64,000 bases of DNA from positions 752,001 to 816,000 of the forward strand of contig CM035322.1 of NCBI GenBank assembly GCA_000497125.2, read 5' to 3'. This document shows, piece after piece, positions 47,430 through 57,493 of the stretch (positions are counted from its first letter, which is position 1; every line of letters begins with the position of its first letter). The translations under genes and the position numbers were made by a program. The notes below the pieces were generated by a model that saw nothing but the letters and a program-made list of their open reading frames with translations, ran no database searches and had not been told where the DNA came from. Origin of the DNA: Spironucleus salmonicida. Lineage: Eukaryota > Fornicata > Diplomonadida > Hexamitidae.

Positions 47430-47651
47430 ATGAAATCTTAATCACTCAAAAGCTTCTAATACGTAATGCAAAGAATACTCTAGAAAAAATAAGGCAAGCC
47501 ATTGTCCATGTAATTTACCCCTTCTTCTATAGAGTTTTCTGGTAGAATTTATATTATCAACAATGCCGAAAACGATATTCATATTTATGATTATGACGAA
47601 AAAATATACTATTTTTAGTAAATTTCTGTCCCCTAGCGACGTTTTAGTTGA
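47430..47651 (+). CDS. EF[AS]GRI small protein, member 3
   Basis: A 73-aa product. MKSQSLKSF... leads into KPLSMQFTPSSIEFSGRI, then YDYDE, both shared with the 23495 protein. Six or more TAA/TAG codons. The N-terminal helix (YVMQRILQKKQG) matches LMKDLFTKKNKQ of member 1 in position and character, so members 1 and 3 are closest. Confidence 0.6.
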
Positions 47652-47778
47652 CTTAAAATTTGAACGCTATTCATAAATAATAAACTTTCAAATCTCTACT
47701 TTTTAAAATAAAATAAAGCTATAAATTGAATATTTGTAACTAAATAACAGTAAATATAAATTCTTTATCGGTTGTATA

Positions 47779-48714
47779 TCACTTAAATTAACGTCTATTA
47801 ACTTATGGTTAATCATTAGATTATGGTGCTTAGTTAGCATAGTCAGCTGGTTATTGCTATTATTAATCTTATTCATATCTTCTTTCTTGCTATGGTCTCT
47901 ATACATTATCAAATTCACGTCTTTAATAAGGTTGTTAAGTATTATAATCTCTAGGCTATCTTGGTCTATAATCATTTTACTATGGAGGAAATTGCGAGTT
48001 ACTTTAATAATTTGGATTATATGGTCTTTAATTTTATTAATATCTAGGCTGATAAGGTTGTTATATTTCTCTTGATGCGTTGTAATCTCTATTTTATGGT
48101 TGATATGGTCTTTATTATTAATTATAATCTCTAGAATATTAGTTATCATAGTTTCTTTACGGTTGGACAAAATCTTTAGGAGGATAGGCACCTTCTCTTG
48201 GTTATTAAAAATCACGTGATTATCCATAATTAGATTAATATTATTATCTAGGTTAATAAGATCCTCTTTGTTAGTAGTCATCTCTTTGGTTATTACCATA
48301 TTGCTGTTATTAATATTATTACATTTTTCTTTCTCTATTTTTACTACTAATATCCTCCCATAGCTTAGTTTCTTCTTCTGGGGTAAGATTGGAAACAGTA
48401 GCAGTCTGACCTCCTAAAATAATAGGTTCATCAACAGAACCTTTGACTGCATTCTAAACTGCTTCTGGATTTGATTCAGAATTAAAGCGGATAATAGCAG
48501 AATCAGTTCCTACTCTATAATCTATATACTTTACTTCTCCAAACTTAGAAAATATCTCTTTTAAATAATCTCTTGTAACTCTATTTTCCGCTGGATTCTA
48601 AGATTCTGGAATATACTCTTTATCAACTCTACCGTCAGTAACTCCTACCAACCCTATGTTTGCTACTCTAATCATAACATTTGTTGGATATTTTTATTCA
48701 GGGAGAGGATCCAT
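47779..48714 (-). CDS. La-type xRRM protein with Gln/Tyr/Arg-rich prion-like tail
   Basis: A 311-aa protein. Residues about 14-125 form an RRM close to the La/LARP7 xRRM: TRDYLKEIFSKFGEVKYIDY, then a SAIIRFNSES strand and an AVQNAVKG helix. From residue 130 to the end the chain is almost only Gln, Asn, Tyr, Arg, Pro and Asp, with RDYN and RGSYQPR motifs: a disordered, phase-separation-prone tail. Most of its Gln are TAA or TAG, so under the standard code the tail vanishes and a misleading Asn-rich frame appears in its place. No N-terminal La module is seen, so this is La-related rather than true La. Nuclear RNA chaperone role inferred. Confidence 0.75.
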
Positions 48715-48846
48715 AATACTAAAGTGAAAAATAGAGTGAAAAACTTATTTATTATCATTATTATATACTTTATTAATTTAATACTAGTATATAATTAATT
48801 CATAACATAAGTATTATATTATTATTAACATTTATTATTTTTTAAT

Positions 48847-50004
48847 ATGTGTGAGCCGACTGAGACCTAAAAACTCCGTTACTACTCTCTTTAACAAATG
48901 TCATCATAACGCTACGAAACATAGATACAGAACTTGGGCAATGTAGTTTTATCAAACACGCATAAAGATCCCTCAATCTAGCTCGACGAAATGCAACTTA
49001 CAGCGAAGGGCTCGTAAGGTTATCGAACCGTACTCGGGACCCATGGAGTCACGACAGGCACCTATATGTACCAATTTCGGTTCAACTTCCAAACACAGAC
49101 TTCTGCGTTTCGTTGCGGCTTCTAGCCGATTTCTGCAGAATTGGGCGCCCCAGTCGGCTTTGACACGTCCTCCTATGGCATCAGATCCATCGATTTGTCG
49201 ACTGTGAATGGTAGAAAGCGCGAAAATCCACATCCAGACGTTCAGCTTGCGCCAAACGACGTCATAACCTGCCTGATCCATCTACCACTGATCCAGCCCC
49301 CCTTCGACCTACCAGAGGAGACCGAAATGTGTTTCACGAAGGGAAGCTACGCGAGCACTGTAGGACGCAAGGCGGTCGAAAACGACGACTCAGAGGAGCA
49401 AAACTTCCTGGAGTCGGATTCCACGCCGCTAGTCATCCACGAGGGCGCATTCGTGCGCTTTTACGTCAACGAGCGCCAGGTACAGTAGCTGGACACCGTG
49501 TACTACAACCGCTACTACCCAGCGGTTTCGCTCTACCAGTTCTGCGCTGTAACGTGCAATTTCGGCGTCCAGAACGTGCGGCTCCCGAACTATCCTCCAG
49601 AGTGGTACCAGCTACCGTTCTGCCTCGCGAACAGCTCGCAGACGTACGCGCTACTGGGCCAGAACGCGCTCGCGGTGGGCCCCGAGGAGGTCCCAATGGC
49701 GAGCAAGGAGAAGCCCTGCATCGCCTTCGCGGAGTTCCTGAAGAGCCAGCAAAACAGCGAGAAAACGTGCGGCTCCGTTGACATCGAAATCGATCCGGAC
49801 AGCTTCGCGTTCCTGGAGGCGATCCAGGCGGGCGCGCCGGGGCCGGTGCAGGGCTTCAGCGCGCTGTACCTTGCGAGGGCGCGGCGTGACCAGCAGGTGC
49901 TCGCGCAGGAGGTCGCAGCGGGGCAGTACACGGTGGATCTGCACTACGAGATCGCGCGCTTCTACGGAGACGGGAGGTTGCGGATGAAGAAGATGAAGAA
50001 GTGA
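48847..50004 (+). CDS. ASH2: ASH2-like SPRY protein (COMPASS/Set1 histone methyltransferase subunit)
   Basis: A 385-aa protein. The SPRY domain follows the ASH2 pattern: GYRTVLGTHGVTTGTYMYQF, then FRCGF, GAPVGFDTSSYGIRS, NDVITCLIHLP, an acidic insert, VRFYVNERQVQQL and YYPAVSLYQFCAVTCNFG. ASH2 stimulates H3K4 methylation together with RbBP5 and the SET enzyme. No N-terminal winged helix or PHD finger is present, as in short protist forms. TAA/TAG Gln codons are concentrated in the first third, which is also less GC-rich. It ends 14 bases before the stop of the convergent 102-aa gene. Its 3' part is copied at 60276-60495. Confidence 0.82.
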
Positions 50005-50018
50005 GCGGTTGGGTCGGG

Positions 50019-50327
50019 TCACTCGTCGATTGCGAAGATGATCATCTGGTCCTTCAGGTTCGCTATCTTGGGCATGGGCCGCGGCGGCTGGAAGATGCTG
50101 CCGGCCTGGGTGACGATGCAGTCCGACAGGCCCGTGTTCTCCCGCAGCAGCAGGCGGTACGACGAGTTTGAGGCCTCGGGAGGCTTGGCCAGCGGGTGGG
50201 GCGGCGGTACTGGTTTGGCCGGCCGGACCGCCCGCGGTGGGCAGGTGTCGCGGTCGTGCCGGGGCTGGTGGGACAGACACTTCGCGATCTCGTCCTCGTA
50301 GGACTTCCTGGAGCGTTCCATGCCCAT
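50019..50327 (-). CDS. hypothetical 102-aa Pro-rich protein, left copy
   Basis: A GC-rich protein, MGMERSRKSYEDEIAKC at the start, a Pro-rich centre (KPVPPPHPLAKPP), and a C-terminal NLKDQMIIFAIDE, stop TGA. A TATA-like string lies at 50350-50363, 22 bases before the start. The second ATG (50321) is equally possible. No TAR codons. No family recognised. A fully identical copy is at 59953. Confidence 0.65.
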   Translation of the reverse strand: MGMERSRKSYEDEIAKCLSHQPRHDRDTCPPRAVRPAKPVPPPHPLAKPPEASNSSYRLLLRENTGLSDCIVTQAGSIFQPPRPMPKIANLKDQMIIFAIDE

Positions 50328-50606
50328 CGGATGGCGGGGGACCTGCTGTATTTTATATATAAGCCATATGTTTGGGGAGTGGGTCTGGTTCGCGCGGCAG
50401 CGGTGCGGCTCCCAGGCGGCTAGCACGCTGCGCTGCTCCTACACCGGGGAGTGGGCTGCGCGGTCCGCCTTTGCGGCAGGCCTGGCACGAGACCGGCTGG
50501 GCGAAACGTCGAAACTGCAGGTCGCGCCGTTGCTCGGTATATGCGCTAATATGCGGCGGGCGTCAGTTGCTGAGTCCCCTCCTAATTGGTCAAAGGGCAG
50601 TAACCC

Positions 50607-50616
50607 GATAATATAC
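50607..50616 (+). promoter_or_regulatory. TATA-like element of the 73-aa gene
   Basis: GATAATATAC, 18 bases before the ATG at 50635, within GC-rich surroundings. The mirrored copy is at 59664-59673. Confidence 0.4.
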
Positions 50617-50634
50617 CAGACCCGCTTCCCACGA

Positions 50635-50856
50635 ATGAGCCAATTCACTGGGCCACTGGCCGCCATCGGGCAGACGAACCCCGAGAATGACATTAAGCAG
50701 CAGGTGTACGGGAACCGCCAGCTGAACGTTGGATGCCAGCAGGAGGCCCCCAAGCTCAGGCGAATGCCGTCCGGCATCGCCACCTCGAACGAGAGCATCG
50801 TCATCACCGACCAGGGCAAGGGTCAGGCGCTGCTGGACAACTTGCAGTGGAAGTGA
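50635..50856 (+). CDS. hypothetical 73-aa protein, left copy
   Basis: A hydrophilic small protein starting MSQFTGPLAAIGQTNPEND and ending LLDNLQWK, TGA stop. It uses only CAG/CAA for Gln. The start was chosen by position behind a TATA-like element; upstream in-frame sequence is leader. No family recognised. Duplicated at 59424. Confidence 0.55.
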   Translation: MSQFTGPLAAIGQTNPENDIKQQVYGNRQLNVGCQQEAPKLRRMPSGIATSNESIVITDQGKGQALLDNLQWK

Positions 50857-52804
50857 GGTAGGGTTTTCGTTTTGCAGGCTCGGTGCTGGCGGTTTCTGCG
50901 GCACGCCTTCCCTGGGAGAAGCCACAGCACCATGTGAGGTGTTTTTACTCGCAATATATGTCAGCCAGGTAGCTGCAGCGCGTGGAACGAAGGTCCGGGC
51001 CAGGTGCGTCAGAGGGGTTCTGGCCCGCTCATACGTGTCATTATGGAACGGCGCCAGCTGCCCAGTACCATATTATACCCAGAGATTCGACTCGCTGAAT
51101 CCCGACCCATTCCGGCGCGAACCCCTTCTCGGTGCAGGCCTGGGCACCAGTTCCCAGATGGAGTTTCGTGACGATGCAAGCAGCGCCTAAGATCGACCAC
51201 TTGGAGGAGCGCAGCAGCATGGGTGGTTACTCTCTGAGCGGGCCATGAAGCGCAGGCAGGGGAGCAATGGGCCACTGCATCGCGGGACCCTGAACGGCGG
51301 TAATAGGACCATGCACTCTGGGAGGTTAGGGCGCTTAGGTGGGACTGGTCTTAGCACAGAAGGGGCGGTGTGCGTCGCCCGAGTGAGCAGTCTAGTGGGG
51401 AGCAATAACACCCCGAATACGGGGCGGGAGGCATGGAGCAGTGGTAGTCATTGTCATCCGAGAGAAAGGTGGGCCGCCGTATCCACTCCCCTATTAGGGG
51501 TCGAGCTACAGGGCAAGTAGTAGGTCCACACTCATCTACCGGATACTCTGCAGAGTGGTCATCAACGCGCCTCGTGGTCAATATCTAGTTGCGCCCCTCA
51601 TGTTGGGATGCCTTACTGGCGGCGCCAAATACTCAAGTTGCACTCTGTTGATCAGATGCTGTCGTCGATACCTGCTGACGCTGTCCCTTACTGCGTTCCT
51701 AGCGACAAAATATCCTAACCGCTCTCATGCTTTTACGCCAAACTGCCTAGGGTCCAGGATTCGAGGCGCAAATCCAATTAGCCTGGGCGAGGCCCTCAGT
51801 GATTTGGCAATGCAATCTTGACATTCTCCTCTGCGCCGGTATGGAACGACGCATTTGAGGTAGATGTCGCTTGTTATAAATTTTCATATACCAGGTGTTG
51901 TCGTTCCCTCTGCGACACCGGCGGAGGCTGTTGACTATGGAAGCAGAAAGTCCACTGCGGATGTAGGTATTGTTCTGGGATATCTATTTCACTCTAGACA
52001 CATTGCGAGCCGAAAGGAACTGACAGGGCCCTCCAGCCTTCCAGGAAATGGTGACCCTATTTATGAAATGCGCTGGCTTAAGGAAGACGATTCCACCGAG
52101 CCGCTAGACTGGACTCAGCACAGACTCAGGCGAGCGCGCATATCCCCAGGGGTATGATCCACAAGGTACCAAACTCTGCCAACCTGACCTATTCAGAGCC
52201 GCTAAATCCCGGATGATAGGTCTGGCAGCCGGATGCCGAAGCTCTGACCCGCACAGCAGCACGAGATCTAGCCGTAACGACTTCTACACCAAATCGGGAA
52301 ATGCATGCGGGATATTCCAGGAGCACATTCTCATAGTTTGGTGCGAGCCGAACACTGGGCAGGTACCACGCACAAGTTCCGACCGCGTATCAGAGGGCTA
52401 ATGGGCATAACTACATATATACTGTGTGCATGAGCAGCCCATTTATGACCCAATACCGATGGTAGGACGCCGGGTATCGGCTTATAGGGCAGGAGTCCTG
52501 AGACTGTAGAATCTTTTAGAAGAATCTGACCTTTCTTAAGTTTCTTGAATTGTATACCCCATTTAATTTAGACATACTAGTAAAGTTGCTGAAGTGAAAC
52601 TGAAAAAAAACACTTCATACCGTGTAATCTTCATATATAGTAGAGGGTCCTATTCTTAGAAGAGCGTGTAGAAAGTTTCCTTCATCGAAATAGTAAATAT
52701 GATATAATACCTAGGTATTACCAGCTTTCGTAGATTTCTTGAAGTTTTACGCACCCTATATAACGTATATAATATCACTCTTTAGGTTCCTGCCTTACTC
52801 AAAA
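50857..52804. other. gene-poor DNA of balanced composition (left arm)
   Basis: Nearly 2 kb at roughly 50 percent GC, unlike either the GC-rich genes or the AT-rich spacers. Frames of 70-97 codons exist on both strands (for example 51864-52157, ending in TGA), but none shows a domain or family. From about 52510 it turns AT-rich towards the Myb gene, with a TATA-like run at 52765-52776. Could be relics, non-coding RNA or a repeat; undecided. Confidence 0.4.
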
Positions 52805-53110
52805 ATGCTGGGAAATTACTCAGCCGCTACTACCCAGAAGGGCCAGCCCAGACAGCGTCGCGCGTACCATCGCCACAATTGGAGCGAGGCCGAGATATCC
52901 AGCCTGCTGATGCTAGCTGAAACGCACCACAAGCGGTGGTAGTACGTGTCCACCCACTTCCCACGCCTGACCCAGAACCAGGTGAAGAACAAGTACTACT
53001 ACCTGCTGCAGCATCCCCAGGAGCCCAGCGCCAAGCAGATGCGCCTCATCGCCTTCGACCAGGCGGTGCTGGGCGGCTACAATTTCCAGCAGCTGGACCT
53101 CCTGCAGTGA
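52805..53110 (+). CDS. Myb/SANT-like single-repeat protein, copy B
   Basis: A 101-aa product, same as copy C. The domain is HNWSEAEISSLLMLAETH with a TAG-coded Gln after RW, and TQNQVKNKYYYLL as recognition helix. TATA-like run at 52765-52776, 28 bases upstream. It precedes the two-repeat Myb gene in the same direction, with 455 bases between. Confidence 0.75.
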
Positions 53111-53565
53111 GGCCCGTCAGCGGTGAGTGACTTAATGCGTACGCTTCACATGCGCTGGGCCGCCTCTTCCCATTTCCGAAAGTATTTGCCTCGGGATATA
53201 TAAGTGTGGCCGCAGTTTTTTATCCAACGCTCCGCTTCTACTCAGCGGAGCTTGTAGGCAGAATCTGGTAAACTTGCGCGATTCTAAATTTAGAATTACC
53301 TTAGTACTCAATCTGGCTGCAACCCGCGGTATGGTGCGTACAAGGGGGTACGACGTTAAAGATCCGCACTTTTTCTACGAAACTGGCCGATCGGTTTTTA
53401 CCCAGAATCCCCCACAATACGATTTGTAGTATTTTTAAAATCAAACCGCGTCGCATTGTTCCTTTCTCGCAGTAATACCCAGAGAATAACACCCCGCTCC
53501 GGTAGTGTGGGCCCACCTCCTCTTTGGGTCCCGCCCCGAGATACTTAGAAACACCCCTCCACCAA

Positions 53566-53973
53566 ATGGATTTTAGCGAGGTACTCGAGCAGATCTCGGG
53601 GATTATCTACTGCGCGAAGACCGCGGTCGCCCCCAGGGCCAGCAAGCCCATGCGCGCCTCCACCTGGACCGCCGCTGAGGACGCCGCCCTCTCGAGCGTC
53701 ATGCGGGCCAGGCCCTGCACGCCCTGGGCCGACATCGCCGCCGCTGTCTCCACGCAGGCGCGGTGCCCCCTGCGCGCCGGCTCCCAGGTGTCCCAGCACT
53801 GGCGCCGCGTGCTGAGCTTCCGCCTCGGAGACGACGCCTTCTCCGCGGAGGAGGACCACAAGCTCAGGCTGCTGCGCGCAGATGGGCTGGCGGACAGCGA
53901 GATCGCCGCGGCCCTGGCTACCACGGAGCTGGCGGTGCGGCTGCGGGCCGTCGAGATGGGCCTTTCGGAGTGA
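53566..53973 (+). CDS. Myb-like two-repeat DNA-binding protein, copy B
   Basis: A 135-aa product identical to copy C and one substitution from copy A (Ala instead of Thr in AAEDAALSS). The leader contains the 16-bp palindrome (53281-53296) and hairpin seen in copy A. Intact TGA stop. The following 53974-54497 has no supported gene beyond a 23-codon frame. Confidence 0.8.
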   Translation: MDFSEVLEQISGIIYCAKTAVAPRASKPMRASTWTAAEDAALSSVMRARPCTPWADIAAAVSTQARCPLRAGSQVSQHWRRVLSFRLGDDAFSAEEDHKLRLLRADGLADSEIAAALATTELAVRLRAVEMGLSE

Positions 53974-54514
53974 GACTAGAATTGTATAATATTTGGGTAA
54001 CATCGCGCGGAATGGAAGGCCCGAGTCGCCCAGGCAGGCGGGCGGGCCGTTGCGGCTTACTGCAGAGAACTAGGGAGAGCTGATAAATTCACGGCCGATA
54101 GCACCGCTACGGCAGGCACACCAGTGAGCCGGAAGACAGGCTGCCTGGACTCGCGGCGCCTCCGACCGCTAGGTGTGCACAGCCAGCCCCCTAGACACAG
54201 CGGGAGAGGCAACACTGGCACGGGCTGCCGAACATGAGCTGGCGAAGGCCGCGCCGGACTCGAGTTAACTCGCCCATTCCATTTAATACCGATATGCTCA
54301 CTTGCGCTCTACCCGCCATTTGGCTGCGCCCACTGCACCATTTCGCAGAGCAAGGTTTCCCATTCCATATAATTCTACTTACTAAGACTCCTAAAGCGGC
54401 AGCCGAGCATGGCCTAGCACCAGTCTCCTGCGCCGGGACTTTAGCTCACTGCGAGTTTAGGGCAGTATGTGGCTGTGCCAAGCGGAGATACCGAACCTCA
54501 CTCCAGCGCGAAGC

Positions 54515-54954
54515 GCATTGTGTATAAGTTTTAATATTTTTATAACAATGCTATATTTTGTAATTATAAATGAAAAATTTGATAAGTTTAATTAGCTAAG
54601 GACAGTTAGTTCAAGATAATTCTGAATATTGTTATAAACGTAATCATTTAATCTATGGTTTTAATAGGATAAATGATTATTGTTTAAATAATAATCCATA
54701 TAGTAAGATTACTAGAATTTTAAGTAACTTATGGAATCAATTTTAATATATATATATTCTGGCTAAATCTGATGTCCTACAGAAATAAAATCAATACAAT
54801 ATAAAAATTTAGTCAAGTTAAATTAACAGTAATATATTAGCTTAATAATTCTATAAATTGACGAATATAATAATATACCATTTATAATTCAATTAAATAT
54901 CATTTTACTAATTATAAACATCGCACTAACGTCTTGATCCGTTATATGCTATAT
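54515..54954. other. AT-rich part of the inverted repeat 3 spacer
   Basis: 440 bases of AT-rich DNA between the inner end of the left arm and the start of the copy C duplication. Nothing coding supported. Confidence 0.6.
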
Positions 54955-55309
54955 TTTCATCGTCAAAGCGACCGTGATCAAGTCGTTAGTGTACCTGGCC
55001 CGAAACCGCGTTTTTTGCGTGTTTTCGGGCGAAATTCAGGGGCTGAGGGGGGATTTGTTGGGAAAAAATGTGGAGGATGTGGAGGGGAACGATGGGAACG
55101 ATTTGGAGGTTGGGAAGAGTGATGTGGATGTGGATGGGGTGGGGGAGACCGACCAGGCGATCCTCATGTTCGACGGGTACTATATGCAGGAGCTGGAGCT
55201 GTGGTTGGCGGAGGGGGAATAAGGGGAGGAATAAGAATAAGGAGAATAAGAATAATAAGAATAAGAATAAGAATAATAAGAAGGAGAAGGAGATTTGGTG
55301 GTGGAGTGA
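54955..55309 (+). pseudogene. 3' fragment of the HEAT-repeat gene
   Basis: Matches the last part of 32056-34953 from 34560 on, in the same frame down to the same TGA, but has no upstream gene. Compared with the source it has lost part of the GKNDGKSDGND array and gained extra GAA-TAA units, giving an (E-Q)-rich tail. A short product could only start at an internal ATG, so it is called broken. Confidence 0.8.
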
Positions 55310-55563
55310 GGGGAGTGAGTGGGGATGAATGGATGGATGGAGGCAGGTAGGTAGGAGTTGCGGTTTCTTGGGTTAATTCGGCGTGGATTGTAGTAAATGT
55401 GTGTTAGAACGTTTTTAGAAGCATGAGAAACGTGGGATTTGGTATTTTTGAAGCGCGCGGAGGTAGGTCTGCAGCGGAGGTGAATAAACGCAGAAATCGA
55501 AAAACTGAATTTATGAAGTATGCTAATAATACGGTAATAAATGCATTGCCTGGATACTCGTAA

Positions 55564-55782
55564 ATGAACACAATCCAGCGCAGCCTATCGCAAATAGCGA
55601 ATAAGTCTTAGGAAGACTTTCAGACCGAATTGCTGGAGAACAACGCCCTGACTGCGCACGACATCAACGCCGCAGTAGATCCGGTTAAATGTAAGCACGA
55701 CGGGGTCTACGTTTCGCACGATAGCCTGGTCATGAACACCACGCACAGGAACACGCTGATGATGAGCTTCGCGCTGGAGTGA
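55564..55782 (+). CDS. 72-aa paralogous small protein, member 3
   Basis: Identical in protein to the gene at 35208, including the TAG at codon 16. It spans the inner boundary of inverted repeat 3, so the left arm has only its last 17 bases. Upstream DNA with the AT-rich string is also copied, so it may be expressed. Confidence 0.7.
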
Positions 55783-56306
55783 GGTTCGGTATCTCCGCTT
55801 GGCACAGCCACATACTGCCCTAAACTCGCAGTGAGCTAAAGTCCCGGCGCAGGAGACTGGTGCTAGGCCATGCTCGGCTGCCGCTTTAGGAGTCTTAGTA
55901 AGTAGAATTATATGGAATGGGAAACCTTGCTCTGCGAAATGGTGCAGTGGGCGCAGCCAAATGGCGGGTAGAGCGCAAGTGAGCATATCGGTATTAAATG
56001 GAATGGGCGAGTTAACTCGAGTCCGGCGCGGCCTTCGCCAGCTCATGTTCGGCAGCCCGTGCCAGTGTTGCCTCTCCCGCTGTGTCTAGGGGGCTGGCTG
56101 TGCACACCTAGCGGTCGGAGGCGCCGCGAGTCCAGGCAGCCTGTCTTCCGGCTCACTGGTGTGCCTGCCGTAGCGGTGCTATCGGCCGTGAATTTATCAG
56201 CTCTCCCTAGTTCTCTGCAGTAAGCCGCAACGGCCCGCCCGCCTGCCTGGGCGACTCGGGCCTTCCATTCCGCGCGATGTTACCCAAATATTATACAATT
56301 CTAGTC

Positions 56307-56714
56307 TCACTCCGAAAGGCCCATCTCGACGGCCCGCAGCCGCACCGCCAGCTCCGTGGTAGCCAGGGCCGCGGCGATCTCGCTGTCCGCCAGCCCATCT
56401 GCGCGCAGCAGCCTGAGCTTGTGGTCCTCCTCCGCGGAGAAGGCGTCGTCTCCGAGGCGGAAGCTCAGCACGCGGCGCCAGTGCTGGGACACCTGGGAGC
56501 CGGCGCGCAGGGGGCACCGCGCCTGCGTGGAGACAGCGGCGGCGATGTCGGCCCAGGGCGTGCAGGGCCTGGCCCGCATGACGCTCGAGAGGGCGGCGTC
56601 CTCAGCGGCGGTCCAGGTGGAGGCGCGCATGGGCTTGCTGGCCCTGGGGGCGACCGCGGTCTTCGCGCAGTAGATAATCCCCGAGATCTGCTCGAGTACC
56701 TCGCTAAAATCCAT
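56307..56714 (-). CDS. Myb-like two-repeat DNA-binding protein, copy C
   Basis: A 135-aa product identical to copy B; see copy A for domains. Intact start, stop and leader, including the palindrome at 56984-56999. Confidence 0.8.
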   Translation of the reverse strand: MDFSEVLEQISGIIYCAKTAVAPRASKPMRASTWTAAEDAALSSVMRARPCTPWADIAAAVSTQARCPLRAGSQVSQHWRRVLSFRLGDDAFSAEEDHKLRLLRADGLADSEIAAALATTELAVRLRAVEMGLSE

Positions 56715-57169
56715 TTGGTGGAGGGGTGTTTCTAAGTATCTCGGGGCGGGACCCAAAGAGGAGGTGGGCCCACACTACCGGAGCGGGGTGTTATTCTCTG
56801 GGTATTACTGCGAGAAAGGAACAATGCGACGCGGTTTGATTTTAAAAATACTACAAATCGTATTGTGGGGGATTCTGGGTAAAAACCGATCGGCCAGTTT
56901 CGTAGAAAAAGTGCGGATCTTTAACGTCGTACCCCCTTGTACGCACCATACCGCGGGTTGCAGCCAGATTGAGTACTAAGGTAATTCTAAATTTAGAATC
57001 GCGCAAGTTTACCAGATTCTGCCTACAAGCTCCGCTGAGTAGAAGCGGAGCGTTGGATAAAAAACTGCGGCCACACTTATATATCCCGAGGCAAATACTT
57101 TCGGAAATGGGAAGAGGCGGCCCAGCGCATGTGAAGCGTACGCATTAAGTCACTCACCGCTGACGGGCC

Positions 57170-57475
57170 TCACTGCAGGAGGTCCAGCTGCTGGAAATTG
57201 TAGCCGCCCAGCACCGCCTGGTCGAAGGCGATGAGGCGCATCTGCTTGGCGCTGGGCTCCTGGGGATGCTGCAGCAGGTAGTAGTACTTGTTCTTCACCT
57301 GGTTCTGGGTCAGGTGTGGGAAGTGGGTGGACACGTACTACCACCGCTTGTGGTGCGTTTCAGCTAGCATCAGCAGGCTGGATATCTCGGCCTCGCTCCA
57401 ATTGTGGCGATGGTACGCGCGACGCTGTCTGGGCTGGCCCTTCTGGGTAGTAGCGGCTGAGTAATTTCCCAGCAT
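57170..57475 (-). CDS. Myb/SANT-like single-repeat protein, copy C
   Basis: A 101-aa product identical to copy B, with the TAG-coded Gln inside the Myb domain. Same strand as and upstream of the two-repeat Myb gene. Confidence 0.75.
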
Positions 57476-57493
57476 TTTTGAGTAAGGCAGGAA

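Larger units (their letters stand above)
49785..54514. repeat. inverted repeat 3, left arm (4730 bp)
   Basis: Reverse complement of 55766-60495 (positions sum to 110280) with no indel and only rare substitutions, for example near 51193 and at 49794. It carries the ASH2 3' end, a 102-aa gene, a 73-aa gene, 1.9 kb of gene-poor DNA and two Myb genes. The inner end cuts the 72-aa gene down to its last 17 bases. Confidence 0.95.
54955..57493. repeat. segmental duplication, copy C (Myb locus)
   Basis: Direct copy of 34560-37136, about 20.4 kb away. From 55766 on it is also the first part of the right arm of inverted repeat 3. Junctions are abrupt on both sides. Confidence 0.9.

Noticed and set aside
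47703-48299. Asn/Ile-rich 198-codon open frame on the minus strand
   Set aside because: It is the out-of-frame reading of the Gln-rich tail of the La-type protein; the correct frame continues directly from the xRRM to TGA.
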